Shown piece after piece: positions 36,074 to 48,400 of a stretch of 64,000 nucleotides of DNA (position 1 is the stretch's first letter; each line of letters begins with the position of its first letter). This stretch comes from Parelaphostrongylus tenuis (lineage: Eukaryota > Nematoda > Chromadorea > Rhabditida > Metastrongylidae). The position numbers and the translations under genes are program-made. Location of the stretch: NCBI GenBank assembly GCA_019055375.1, contig JAHQIW010007066.1, positions 248,001 through 312,000 of the forward strand. The letters run 5' to 3'. The notes below the pieces were generated by a model that made no database searches, was not told the origin of the DNA, and was given only the letters and a program-made list of their open reading frames with translations.

Positions 36074-39000
36074 TCATGCGTTCGCAGCCATGATGTTGCA
36101 CCCATTGATAACTATTTTCCTTCCTTGATTGATCATTATCTGGCGGGTGGTCGCCACGTTTTGAACAGTCTAAAAAAGCGGGTTTTGGCAGTGTGAACGA
36201 TAACAAATCGGAGTTTAGGAATCATTATTACCTGAAGATAATGGAAGGGATGGGGCTACTTACCATGATAAGTTTTGTTGGCGACAGTTTTATACCGAGA
36301 TGAGAGAAACGAAAGTGGAACAGAATAACGATGAAGCTGCAAGCTACATATTACGCTATAAAAAATCAACAAGGTTCTTGCCCATTCATTACCGCTCAGT
36401 GCGCACGGTTTCAAGCACGGAAATGGTTCCTACGTGAATGAAGTGACTTTTTTTTTGTTTTATTGCGAACCTGGAGAAAAACGCTGCCACGCCCAAATGC
36501 ATCGGCTGTTAGTGAACATTCTGACAAATTCAATATGTTTTACCAAAAGTTGCTGTGGTTTCAACTTCGCGGGCTGCATAATACACTTGTGAACGGATGT
36601 CTGGGTAACTCAGCACTTAGGGGTGTTCTTCAACAAGATTGCTATCGTCAGCTCCACAACGCACCCAAAGCCACCAATCCTTCGATCTTTCAGGGTGTCG
36701 GTATATAGGTGCCGGATTTTTTTTTGAAGAACAGTAGAACTAATTTCATTAACGGTGGAGCACTGTGGGCCTTTCTAGAGACAGATATGCATTTATTCAT
36801 CACTAATAATGTTCAGTAAAGTCGAGAGCTATACATATCTTTTGTAGGTTGATAAAATTTGAGAGCTTTAACTTTTTATCCCACAGGTCACTATGAGAAA
36901 CTGAGATGCCAACTGCCACGGCGAAAAAATGGAATTCTTCAATATGGATCTGTTTGAAGAAAAATCTCCATGTAGTGAGATGAAACGGCTGAAAGAGAAA
37001 TATGACACTTTGGCTTGCCACATTTAAGAACGCGAAGATCTCTAATCTCTTGTATATTCAAGCTTGGATATTTTGAACTTTTCCCTTTCCAGAAAACTGC
37101 AACCGTATTAAACAGTACTAAATGTTAGAAATAAATATATAACTTATCCATCTAGAGCGTGACACATCTCCCACAGTAATGTGCCAGCGAAGAAGATAGC
37201 CCATTGGTTATTGGGACGGATAGAATGAGAGCTAATATGCTGGAAAATAAATAGCGCATTTCCACATAGTGCCTGTAACCAAAACGATGTAATGTGAGAA
37301 TTACTTTAATTATGTTTTAAGAAGAAATCTTGAACTATTTGACCTAGTCCATGACTAATTGAGTGCTTAAACCTGTTTGAAGAAGCGAAGTTCCAGTTTT
37401 TGTCTCTTCCGTTGGGCGGCATCTGTGCGGAGACTATCGGGATTTTGAGACTGCATGCTCTTAAACATAAATTTGGGGATCGTTATTACAAAAAATTCCC
37501 TGTCTCGTGTTCCATACTCGATTTTACGTTAACAAAAAAAAAAAAGAATTCTTCTCATGTGATACAGGGTTTGCCTTATAAAAGGAGCTCTTGTCAGCTG
37601 ATCAAAAAGCGACACAACGATGACCAAATGGGCAACGTGCTTTCTGAGGCACAAAAAGATTCAGAGAGTACAGTTCCTGTTCTTGCTGCAAATATTTGAC
37701 ATATGCCTTCTTTTTCAAAGGCCTGATTGGCAAAAACCCAGTAATAAATGTTATGAAAAGTATACAGAGAGAAAGCTAGTTGTAGCCTTCTATAGGGACG
37801 TAACTACCTGTCTTTTTGCACAGTCAATAGCTAGCTACCTGCGAATAAACACTATCCAAGTTCAGAGCATAGTAAGGCAAGCGTAGGCATCAAAATAAAG
37901 ATAGTTCGGTGACTAGCCCTCATTTCATTGGTTTCAAACAAGCGCCATGCGACAGATTTGGGTGGGACGGAATTTGGGAGCTGGTGAAACCTCAAGAAGC
38001 AAAGTTGAAAGCTGGCAGCGTGGATTTTGACGTTTCTGCTGATCAAGAGCAGAGGCGCCTTTCTGCTGGCGCAAATGCAGGCCCAGACCGTCACGAAGGC
38101 CGGAAAATGACTGTAGCTCATGACATTTTTTTGGAATAATTTACTGCCAGCCTCTAAAAGCTTGTAGGGCGCATGTGGCACAGTGGTTAGAGGTGCGCTT
38201 CGTGGCACACAAGGTCGATAACAAGATTTCGCGCTCATGGCTCACCAAGTCATCGAGTACTTCTAGGTCGATGAATTGGTACCAGATAGATTCAAGACTT
38301 GTCTGGGAGAATAAGCAGCAGCACCTACTTGTTACAGCGGTGGGATAGAGCCACTCATTATAAAGGCTATTACACATTCAATCACATCAAACGAAGTTAT
38401 ATATGGATAACCAGTACATTCCGCATTCCTCAGAGATTGATCAACACCGAGAACTTTATCCTTCATCCTTATCCTCTTGAAGGTCATTCGGACATTAGGA
38501 AAAGACAATATGGCAGTGGTTTTCGACGGTCGACAATTATACACCATCTTCGCTTTCTGATAACATCGTTCTTGCAACATTGAGCACCAGCCAGTTTGAG
38601 AGAAGTTGACTGTCTTCGAAAACGTTTGTGGGGAAACAGTCTCTGAGTAAAACTCATACAGGCACAACGGGATGATCATCTTCAAATGCAACAATTATTT
38701 ATCTTGGTCAGAAGCTGTATGATAAACTGTAAGTAGCTATCATGCTGTGCAGAAGAAAGTGAGCGACTTTGGAAGCGTTTAAAAGGGCCAAACACGGAGC
38801 AAGAGAGCAAATTTGGTCGCTAAGTAAGCACTATGTTAATCTATTTAGCATTGTCGAGCCTGCGATCGAAAAGTCGATGATTGAAGTGTACATCCTGCAA
38901 AAGAGAAAAAAACCCAAAGTTCTGGCTTAGTTCAACAATCAAAATCAAAGGCGCTTTCCTACATGCCAACTTAACAAAGCATAGATGAACTGAGCACATA

Positions 39001-42000
39001 ATGTGTTCAAACGGAGATCATATCAAGGTACCGTTGCAGACTAAATTCCTCCGGATGTCATAATAACGATACTAGGACCACAGAGCTTTGAACTGGAAAG
39101 TAAACATGCCAATGTGAATCTCTATCCCCATTTATCTCCCAATTTGTCTTTTTTACTTTATCTTATTCACTCTAATGCTGTTAACCACGGACCTTCCTCT
39201 TTGAGGGATCCCGCCCTGTTAGTCGCGAGGGCACGTGGCGCGTCCCCAGGTGGTGGATAGGGGAATAAACGCGAATCAAAAGCGACCGTGTACTTTCCAG
39301 AGATGCAGGTGGATTATGGAGAAAGCACCCCTGCTTCTGCAGCGCCGACTTGACAAAAACTCTATTTCTACGAGTCAAGTAGGCCAAAAGCCTGTAATCA
39401 AGCGGCTGGGAAGTACATGGGAGGCGGTTAGGAGTCGCCTCCAACAAATAAGCTCCTCCCGCTCCTCCGAGAAAGACTGGCAAGCTACTCGTGAGTACCC
39501 AGTTCCCACGTTTAGAGCCTGGCAAGCTATACGTCGGGTATAAAAATGCCAAAAACAGTAACAAATATGGGCCTCATTACCTTGACCCCGAAAGAGCACC
39601 TGGTACGGCAGCGCCAGGTAGGACGAGTACGGAGAGGCTGCTAAAATCTCAGGGCCGAAAAAGGCTGCCAAGATCAAAACGGACTAAAATGACGATCTGT
39701 ACCTACAACGCAAGAACCCTTGCTCACGAATCCGCTGTAGAAGATCTATTGATTCAAGCAACAAGAATAAAGCACGACGCCATTGGCCTGGCTGAGACTA
39801 GAAGGCGCCGTCCTGTTCACGCTGTTTATGACACCGGAGAAGAACTGTTCCTTGGTACATGCGATCGCCGAGGTGTCGGCGGCGTTGGCGTCCTCGTCAA
39901 ATCGAATTTGACCGTGAACATTGATTCTTTCGAACAACTAGCAACCCGTATCGGACGATTACGGTTGAAGCGATGTGGTTCTATGCCGGCTTTGACCATC
40001 TTCGTTGCTTACGCACCAACATCAAACTATGACGAAGACGAAGTCGAAGCGTTCTATTTGGACCTCGAAAAATTCGTCAGAGAAGATCATACATTCTTCA
40101 AGGTCATTGTCGGAGATTTTAACGCAAAAATTGGACCTAGAAGAACGTCTGAAGAACGTCACATAGGGACCCACGGACTAGTATGGAATGAACACGGTGA
40201 GAGGCTATCTGAGTTTATCATGACGACCCAAACCATCCATGGTAACTCGCAATTCCAAAAGCCTCTCTCTCAGCGATGGACGAGGGAGTCTCCCAATGGA
40301 GAGTACCATAATGAAATAGATCACGTCTTAGTAAATCGAAGATTTGCCTGACCGATGTCGCTGTTGCTCTTATGTTCTACACGGGATCAGACCTTAGCCT
40401 CCTTCGCGCAACGTTCCGTTTTTCGAGGAGAGGAGAGAAAGCCGCTAATTTCAAACAACGAAGTCCCAGAACTACCACAAACTGGGATGTACTCAAATCA
40501 TTGATCGCATTTTTTGTGGTTTACCGAAAGACGATAATGATGGTAATAATAACCAATGAATTTACTACTAACCATGTGTTTGACTCTGAGGCAGATTAAG
40601 GTGGTACAGTCGAGTAGGAGAATTAGGACAAAAACGCCCATCTTCGAATAGAACTCTATGTAGACGTCCATGATAGAAGCGCATGTTTCATTGGAGAACA
40701 TCCATGCCCACCAGGACGTATCGAAAAAGAAGAAACAGCTTTCGGCTGAATGAAAAAAGGCATGTAATATAAAAGAACAGTCCTAAAGTTTGTTCACAGA
40801 TTAGGCTACATGCCTGAATTCGAGTCACATACAATTTGCTCTCTCTTGATTGAGTCAGTTTCACGAAGCTGTTATAAAAAAAAAATATATTCTATTAACG
40901 TTTAGACGGCTTTCGTCTTCTTTAAAGCCGATTGATTCGAACCGATATCCTACAGTCGTATGCCTAATTGTGGTCTTTGCCCTGGTGTTTCTCCGAGTCC
41001 GATCTTCTTTGGAGGATACAGCGTAATAAAAAATTCACATTTATTTAAGAATTCTTTTTTTGGTTCATAGAGATTTCTAGGTCTCTGATATTGAGGCGAT
41101 AGAAAAAATTTTTTGCACCGTTCTAAGGCTTAGACTTCTCATTTTTATTCAATTTTGACAAAGAACCCGCTATTAAGCCTAGGCCTCAGCAGCTAAATAA
41201 CGTGCAATTTTTTTGGCCTAGTGTGAGGGTCATACAAAGAAAATTACTGGTTGTTGTTACGGAGGTCTAATGGAGGCTGGCTATGAAAATTAGACGACAG
41301 AAATGTCAAAACTCACTCCAAAAATTTGGTGTTATATGGAAGAGACCGAGCATCCAGCAGATCAAAACGATGAAAGTGGTATTTTTCACAGTCAGTACAA
41401 AGGAAGCCCGCATCGGAAATGCTATGGCAATCATTCTGTTCAAGGCGATGGCGAGGTGAGAATAGACGCCTACATTCCACAGCACAAGAATTACCATGCC
41501 AAACACTTTACCTATCAGCTCCACAGATAGCTTGCTTCCACTGGAAATAATGAGGTTCTCTTGTCTAATTAATACGTAGAATCTCCATGAAACTATTTTT
41601 AAACTCAGACCTTTGATGATTTTTGGTTTATTCGGATATGTCTAGTTTATATGCCTCAGAAGTTTTTCATTACTCAAAAAATGGAAAAATTGTCCCCTAT
41701 GATAGTTCAAAAGGCAGCCTTAATTATGTGATTAGTTCGTCCTCCAGGTTATTAATTCTATGAAGAATTTAGTCACAATTTACAAAAAATAAAGCTATCT
41801 ATTTCTAAGTAACGCCAATAGAGTGCCTGTCACCTGTTTAGTGGTTGATCATTTTCAGTACGAAAATAGGTGATGATTGCTTCGAAAAAACTAGATGAAC
41901 TTATTGTTCAAAATCAGTAGTCAAATACTTTTACCTAGAGAGAGAAAGAATCTTCATTCGAAGAGATATGCGTTGAAATGGGATTCCACTCTGTCCTCCA

Positions 42001-42734
42001 CAATTTGCTTCCCTCATTAGGTATCGAACTGTTAAAACCACTACTAATACTTCTGCCTCAATATGCAGAGAAGCCTATGTTATCGTAATTACTGCAAACT
42101 TTACAGAGACCCCTCCCTAAGCTAATGATTGCAACTAATTGAAAAAAATTTCCACCTACTATATGCTTGAATGCTCACAATAAAGTAACAGGTGCAGTCC
42201 AGAAGGTGAAGACAAGCAGAAAACCCATATTGGAGATGCTGTGAGAGAAGCACAGCAAGCCAAACGAATTTCGCAGTGCAGGATTGTAACGCACTGCTAG
42301 TAAAGCAGTGCCGTTTGAGATCAAGCCAAACACTCCTACCTGGAAGAAACAATTTTTTTAATCCTTAAGCAGAACAGAATCTGCAACTTGAATTGTGGGC
42401 AAAACAATTATTATGAAATGTGTTCGGAGTCTTGCGCGTTGCAGAGATTCATTACTAAACTCTTTACTATCCATTAAGCGTTAGTTATTATGGACATTAG
42501 TAGAGTCGCATCGAAATGCGCACATCGTACACCTATCGAATAATTGCAATAAAAGCATCAAAATAAGGTGATGTAGAAGTTTAAACCTAATGATTCGACA
42601 CTTAAAACTTCTATAGAAGCCATTGTTATCGTAGGTGACGAAGGGCGCAGTCTAAGACTCACCACTGCCATAATTACCGACACCGTAATGTTCTCCGTGT
42701 GAACATATGACGAAGTGGACGAGAGGTTTGACAT
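36074..42734 (-). CDS. Srx-like receptor, all exons open, exon-6 donor mutated
   Basis: Minus-strand exons, high to low: 42734-42663, 42339-42179, 41540-41317, 40745-40573, 37450-37373, 37272-37148, 36336-36264, 36169-36074 (TGA). Every exon has the same length as in the gene at 14,892 and all phases match, giving 333 codons without a stop. Key parts are an NLSS sequon, [16 protein letters not shown] (TM2), [14 protein letters not shown] (TM3 end), [18 protein letters not shown] (TM5), [16 protein letters not shown] (loop), [20 protein letters not shown] (TM7 start) and [11 protein letters not shown]. The 5' splice site after exon 6 reads GATGG|ATAAGT where the intact copy has GATGG|GTAGGT. 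Without splicing, translation stops two bases further on and yields 278 residues lacking the end of TM7 and the tail. Conserved frames suggest the lesion is recent. Intron 4 holds RTE and SINE insertions, all antisense to the gene. Confidence 0.8.
38169..38478 (+). mobile_element. tRNA-headed SINE, copy 4
   Basis: Head GCGCATGTGGCACAGTGGTTAG (A box), a decayed B box at about 38220, body with AGACTTGTCTGGGAGAATAA at about 38293, and a tail of TTTATCCTTCATCC repeats ending at about 38478. Located in intron 4 of the minus-strand srx gene, antisense to it. Confidence 0.75.
38495..39065 (+). pseudogene. RTE reverse-transcriptase relic
   Basis: Parallel to 28700-29390 but heavily eroded. GACGGTCGACAATTATACAC and CATCTTCGCTTTCTGATAAC correspond to the sequence encoding DGRQ-NHLRFADD, with the Asp codons damaged. 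Later blocks (TTGGTCGCTAAGTAAGCA, ATCGAAAAGTCGATGAT, CATAGATGAACTGAGCAC) follow the order of the intact copies. No open frame remains. Confidence 0.75.
39181..40500 (+). mobile_element. RTE retrotransposon, 5' half with endonuclease domain
   Basis: Contains leader sequence (AGGGATCCCGCCCTGTTAG onward) and a 286-codon open frame at 39491-40351. That frame encodes an APE-type endonuclease: [15 protein letters not shown] (Asn of the first motif), [11 protein letters not shown] (catalytic Glu), [19 protein letters not shown] (Asp/Asn pair) and [11 protein letters not shown] (Asp-His). A one-base shift near 40349 moves the rest into another frame, where [12 protein letters not shown] replaces the usual SDHR motif, so the last catalytic His is gone. 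Homology ends around 40500 before any RT sequence, with no 3' tail. Loss of the 3' rather than the 5' part is not the normal outcome of retrotransposition. It lies antisense in intron 4 of the srx gene at 42,734-36,074. Confidence 0.88.
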
Positions 42735-42744
42735 CTGGAATATA
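42735..42744 (-). promoter_or_regulatory. Candidate trans-splice (or 5' exon) acceptor
   Basis: On the minus strand a TATATTCCAG acceptor abuts the ATG of the srx gene, as in the plus-strand paralogue at 14882-14891. Confidence 0.5.
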
Positions 42745-42981
42745 TGTCGGTGTCCTACTGATAAAAATTGATACATAGTTGAAAGGCGTTGCTCAATGCA
42801 ATAATAAAGTGGCAAAGCTATTGTTGTGCTCATAGCCACTTTTGGAAGAACAAATATGAAAGTTTAATATGACAACATATTTTTGAGCTTTTTATGAGGC
42901 CTCTGTGGGCACTTATGCAGAGACATACAGGATTAGATTGTTCTGAGCGAGGTCTCAAAAAACAGTCGAGTATGAAGGAAT

Positions 42982-43332
42982 TATGAAAATGTCGTGCTAT
43001 GACTTTTATTTCGTTTCAACATTAGTCGTTCGTACATCCATTTTCTGCAAAAGGCACAGCAACGGCCGCCCACAACCTGGAGTCAAAATCTTCTCAGTAT
43101 AAAAGTTTTGTTTCACCGCACCCTCGAGTGGGCGCTTCTTACCGATAGGGTTACGGATTTATGAAAATGTCGTACAATGACTTTTACTTCGTTTCAACAG
43201 TAGTCGTTCGTACATCCATTTTCTGCAAAAGGCACAGCATCGACCGCCCACAACCTGGAGTCAAAATCTTCTCAGTATAAAAGTTTTGTTTCACCGCATC
43301 CTCAAGTGGGCGCTTCTTACCGATAGGGTTAG
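42982..43332 (+). repeat. Tandem duplication, 178-bp unit
   Basis: Units 42983-43160 and 43161-43332 differ at only a handful of positions. Each runs from ATGAAAATGTCGT through TCGTTCGTACATCCATTTTC, TCAAAATCTTCTCAG and GTTTTGTTTCACCGCA to CTTACCGATAGGGTTA. The high identity indicates a recent tandem duplication. No coding potential was recognised. Confidence 0.9.
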
Positions 43333-44279
43333 TGAATCTGAGGGGTATATCTTGAATATCAGATTCATGTTGGAGGCATTATCCTAAGAAAGATTAGGTT
43401 TTTTGGCCGCATTGTACAGGAAGCCATCCATTAACTTATCACAACATACTGAAAATCAAACGGTATGGATGCTAGATTGTAATACTTCAATATCCTTCAT
43501 AGAAACAACACTATCCACAAGCTTCCACACACGATTTCTGCACTGGTTGTATTGAGTTGGTCGATAACCGATCAGAAAACAGTAGACGCCTATTCGACAA
43601 ATGCAAAAAATTTCTTCTGATTATAATTATCTTTTCACTCAATAGAAAGCGCTCGTCTTGACTACAGGAAATTTTGAACAGTTGTGCCAAAAAGCTTTGA
43701 ATACATGCGTGAAACATCAGAGGGAGCTGGAAATCTTATAAAGACCATACGAAAGATAGCGATTGTTAGTAGAGCAATTTAAATGTGCCTTTCTAGAAGG
43801 CAGCAAACTTTATTGCGATCTTTGGCAACAGGCTTCAATATTTCAAGGAAATAAGCAGAAATAAAATTTTACGAACTCTGCAACACTTGCTAGTAATGCT
43901 TTAGCTTGAAAATCGTAGTACATTAGGAAAAGTAAAAACTTTCAACAAAACCCCTTACATCATATGGATGACTATCTCTTCATTGGATTCAGCATGTTAC
44001 TTCGCACGATTCAAAGAAAATATTTAGGCATTTTATTGTCAACTAGTGGTTCACAGGCGCAGTTTTGAACTCTAGAAATACGCAACGAAAGCATTAATCA
44101 CTGTATGCTATACAAAAAGACGATAAATCCGTTTTCCGTTTACCTTAGTGATTATATCACACCAACCCAAGTAATTATCCAGATAACAGAAAGTTGAATA
44201 AAGCGAAGCGAATCTATTTCATTTCATTTCATTTCAAAGTATTCTTTCATGCTCTAATTGCCTACACGCAAACATATAT
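43333..44279. other. Intergenic, no gene recognised
   Basis: No exon or repeat recognised. An ATTTCATTTCATTTC run occurs near 44218. Confidence 0.35.
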
Positions 44280-44316
44280 TATATGTATATATATATATAT
44301 ATATACGTTTATATAC

Positions 44317-44352
<36 letters not shown>
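44280..44352. repeat. (TA)n microsatellite
   Basis: About 70 bp of TA dinucleotides interrupted twice by a CG. The Tyr/Ile-rich reading frame across it is an artefact. Confidence 0.9.
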
Positions 44353-44355
<3 letters not shown>

Positions 44356-44499
44356 CCTATGAACTTTCTTGCTGAAAAAACTTGAAATATCATTGATAGA
44401 AATTTTATAAGCGTATTTTATAGAAAATAACGCTCAACTGTTTCAAAAATCCTTACTTTTGATAACGATTTCTGTCACATGCAATCGGATTTCAAGAAG

Positions 44500-45480
44500 T
44501 GCGATGGTGAGATTTCAATTTGCTATAGAAAAGACCTATTCCACTAGATTACTAGTATGGATTCGATAGCTTAAATCAATTGAACTCGATTGGTGTTTTT
44601 CTTCACAAATGGCTTGTTTTTTGCGCTGTAACAGTCGAAATAAAATTTTGTTTCACATTCAAGGATCTCTCACCTGATAAAGCTTTTTCTACGAACAATT
44701 AATAATTATTCAATAGTGGAAATCTCAGCGATTTCAAGGTCGTAGTTTATTTTTAGAGAGGACTCCTTAGTGAGTTGAGGTAGTCAAAAAAGATTAACTT
44801 AACACTCCAAAGAGTGGGATTTCGCGAAATTGGCCCTAAGTCACCGTGCCTTCAGCAACACATCAACTAACTGCGAAACGTAATATTTTTATGACTGCTG
44901 CAGTAAGATAAAGAGTTTTTTAGAACGAAAATTGTGAAAATCGTCAAGATTCGAGCGATCGAAGAATGATTATTCGAAGCCCAGCGGAAAGCCAACTTCA
45001 GTGGGAAATGCTTGAGTGTGAAATGTAGTTTAATTTTGACTGTTAGAGCGCATTAAGAAAGCCATTATAAGAATGAAGTAAGTCATCAAAATTTCCAAGA
45101 TTTAAGCTATCGAATGGTTGATATGATTCTGACAAAAATCAGAAAACGCGTTTTTCCTAAAAGGTCAAAATAGGATACGGATACGAAAAATCATTCAAAT
45201 TTGCAAAAATTAATCTCCATTTGACCGTTACAACACTCTGAGAAGTCTTTTATCAAAATCAACTACTTCTTTGAAGTTGCTAAAATATTCCCTATCTAAT
45301 GATTATCAATTGCTTACGAAAAACCTTTATCCAGCGCGAAACGCTTGGGTGTGAAACAAATTTTTTTTCGACTGTTAAAACGAACAAAACAGGCCATTTA
45401 AGGAACAAAATAAGTCTTTTAAATTCACTGTTTTTAACTATCGAATGACCACTATAACATTTTTTACGTTTCTACTAAAA
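44500..45480. repeat. Cluster of ATCGAATGG repeats, partly inverted
   Basis: Units share TGTGAAAC--A-TTT-ATTTT-GACTGTTA, a --GCCATTTA spacer and GATTT-AGCTATCGAATG. One unit at about 44510-44680 is on the minus strand. Units at about 44880-44970, 45020-45130 and 45355-45450 are on the plus strand, so the cluster is partly palindromic. It is related to 7290, 60480 and the palindrome at 61445. No coding capacity. Confidence 0.6.
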
Positions 45481-48400
45481 GGCTCAAACATGGTGGAGAG
45501 AACGGGAAACAACCGCCTATACCTCCATTTCTCTTCGCATACCATAGCTACGAATAGAGAATTCGAATGAAATTATGCATTGATCTGAGAAATGGGAATC
45601 TGAACTGCACTCATAATCAAAGAAATGTCAAGAATTATCAATGAAGTTGGATCGTATGCAACAAGCAGCACTATTTTTGACTAACTGCTCGTTGTTTACC
45701 ATTTTTCAGCTAGTATGATTAATTTTATGCACTACATGCAGTAAAGTATTCGGAAAGATGAAAGGAAAAGATCATAAATTTGATTGAATTATAGGTAATT
45801 ACAAATAAAATATCGTAGATGTTCGATAGAGCTTCTAAATATAGCCTTTTCATGAATACTTGGCTTTTTCCTTTGAAAGTGTGGATTATAATTGGAGCAA
45901 TTACGCTATTTCTAATAAAATCATAATCGTATCTTGCTATAAAAGAATAATAGGCACTAAACAATAATCAAAATATTGTATCTTATGCAAAGTAATCGTA
46001 TAACTTATTTGAAAATATTTTGATGCAAATTCAGCAAGTATGACTCAATCCTACAACTCATAGATAGCTTAGCTTGCTTATTATTATTCTCAATACAATA
46101 CATTCCATCTCAAAAGGACCTTTCAACAGAATTTCGGCAATCACATTTTCCTCATTCTCATAGCCCTACTAGGTCAATAAAATCCACCCATGCTCTTTCT
46201 CCAATGCAAAAAAGAAGGAGAATACTGTTGCAAAGAAAAATTCAAGTAAACATGTTTAGTAAAAATCAATAGCATTTCCAATTGTTGCATTCGTTTGGTT
46301 TTCACAGTGATGATTTCATCAGTTCCGCGTCAAGTGACCATATAAATCGTATAGATATTGGGTCTTAAGCAAACTTTCTTGGTACGAGCAGACTGATAGG
46401 ACCTTGAAGCCCTCACCTGCTCTGAATTTTTCATCGCAAGTAATGTGGAATGCAGTAGCATTTTGTTGAATGTGCTCATATTTCCTTGGATTTCTTACTT
46501 AACAGAGCTTTTGCCGATAGATTATTAGCTTTGATTCGATAGCTTGGAAAATAGAGATTTTAACACTAAGCCTTGTGTTTGGAAAGCCTTCCTAGTGTGC
46601 TTCAGTAAGTTAAAAGAATTATATTTCATTATTGGTTAGAATAGCTCGTTATTTGTATTTCACGATGGTCTTTTTTAGTAATAACACACCAAAATTTTAA
46701 TTTTAAGGTAATTTTATCGAAACGAAAGGAAAGAATATCACTGGAAGGTTTTTTATAGATGCTGTTTCACCTGAAAGCCCAATTGTTTTAGAAAACTCCA
46801 CTTTGAAGTACGACGGTATAATTTTTGGGATATCAATTCAAAACAACAATAACGATTTAAGGAGTACATCTCTGAAGGTGAAACGTCTTTACTACATAAG
46901 TTCAGTCACAACATCTAAGACCTGTAGCACCTCGTATAGTGATGTATACATAGAAGGAACGGGTAGACCACTTTGAGTCTTCATAAAAGGACACCTAAAT
47001 GAAGAGTTGAAAAGTCGGACAGGTACTTTTGGGTTCGCATAGGACAGTAAGGATCAGCGGTGAGAGGGGGTAGTAAGAATTCTGAGACAAGAATCAAAAA
47101 CATAGGATAGCAAAATTCTTAAGGTATTTTGCATAAAGCGCAGAAGTCCAAGACTTAGTAGAAAGGAGAGTGCCTGAGCAGAACGAACGATGTGGCGTTT
47201 TGTCTAAGATCCTTTTTCTAGTCCGAGTAAGGTTGATTCTTTACAGTGTGCCGGAACTCACTATTGACCTTTCCCATCTGTGTTCCGGCGGTGGGTTTAA
47301 ATGTAACAGCCACACTACTGAACTGATTTTCCAGTAACTTTCTAGTATATACACGAAGTATCAGCCGAATAATCAGACATGATATAATATAGTACATGCA
47401 GGTTCTGAAGAGGGCAAAATCAACGAAACGTTAGTCATCGAATTCGAAGGGTAAAATACCAACCTTGTGCAACTTTTATAGGAAAAAAAGGTACAGTTTG
47501 TGTGATATTGTCAGTTTCGTACAAGAAACAAGCGATGCACAGTCAGTGTTAAATTGGTCAAGTAATCCTAGTGTGTGCGATTGACTGAGCAAATATAGGA
47601 GCAAAGGTGATCGGAAAGGATTAAAATAAATAAATGTTCAAAACTTCAGTGATGTTTAGCTACTGGAGCAGAGATTAGAATGTCTCATCGTTTAACAACG
47701 TCCCGTTCCGGCATCTTAACTATTTTATTTCTCATGTTTTCAATAAGAGTAAAAACCGTTACGACTGCTGAAGTTTCCATATTCTTTTTTCAATAATTGT
47801 TTTGACAATATAATTGGTTCTCATTGTTTATATTTTTGTTCAAGACTAGGTCCCCAAAAAAATATCGTCTATTTGAAACGACGCCACTGAATTTCTTTTG
47901 TGTGTAAAAAGTCAAGGCTATGATTGCGCTCAAAAAAGCCGGTTATTCTGCTAGAAAAAACCGGCTTTGCATTTTCAGATTTCGCATCAAATGAAAGTTC
48001 CAATGCAGACTCGTACATTTATTCATGAAGACAAAAAAGCGCTCGTTGCGCAATAAATCGTAACAAATCATCTCAACACCTTAATACATTGCCAAACCGC
48101 ATTTAGCGGTGCAGTGCAATACACACGTGGTCCTTGGTTCAACGCCGGTTCTGTGGTATATCGAGCTTCTCAAGGTCAGCAAATTAATACTAAGATTATC
48201 ACGTAAATTTAAAGTTCTCAAAAATAGTCTAAAAATACGTTTAACGAGAATGTGAGGCAATGATTCTTGCAATTTTAATGAAAAAAGATATTTAAAAAGT
48301 GTATGTAAAGTTTTTTCTTTTGAGTGTATTTGAAGCACATCAAATAAATACAATGGAGCAACACCTTTATAAGAAACTTTCCAGAAAAAAATAAACACAA

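Noticed and set aside
39235..39543. 102-codon frame in the RTE leader as a separate first ORF
   Set aside because: RTE elements usually have a single main ORF. The frame lacks any known ORF1 motif and overlaps the leader conserved at 10234 and 59128 as non-coding sequence.
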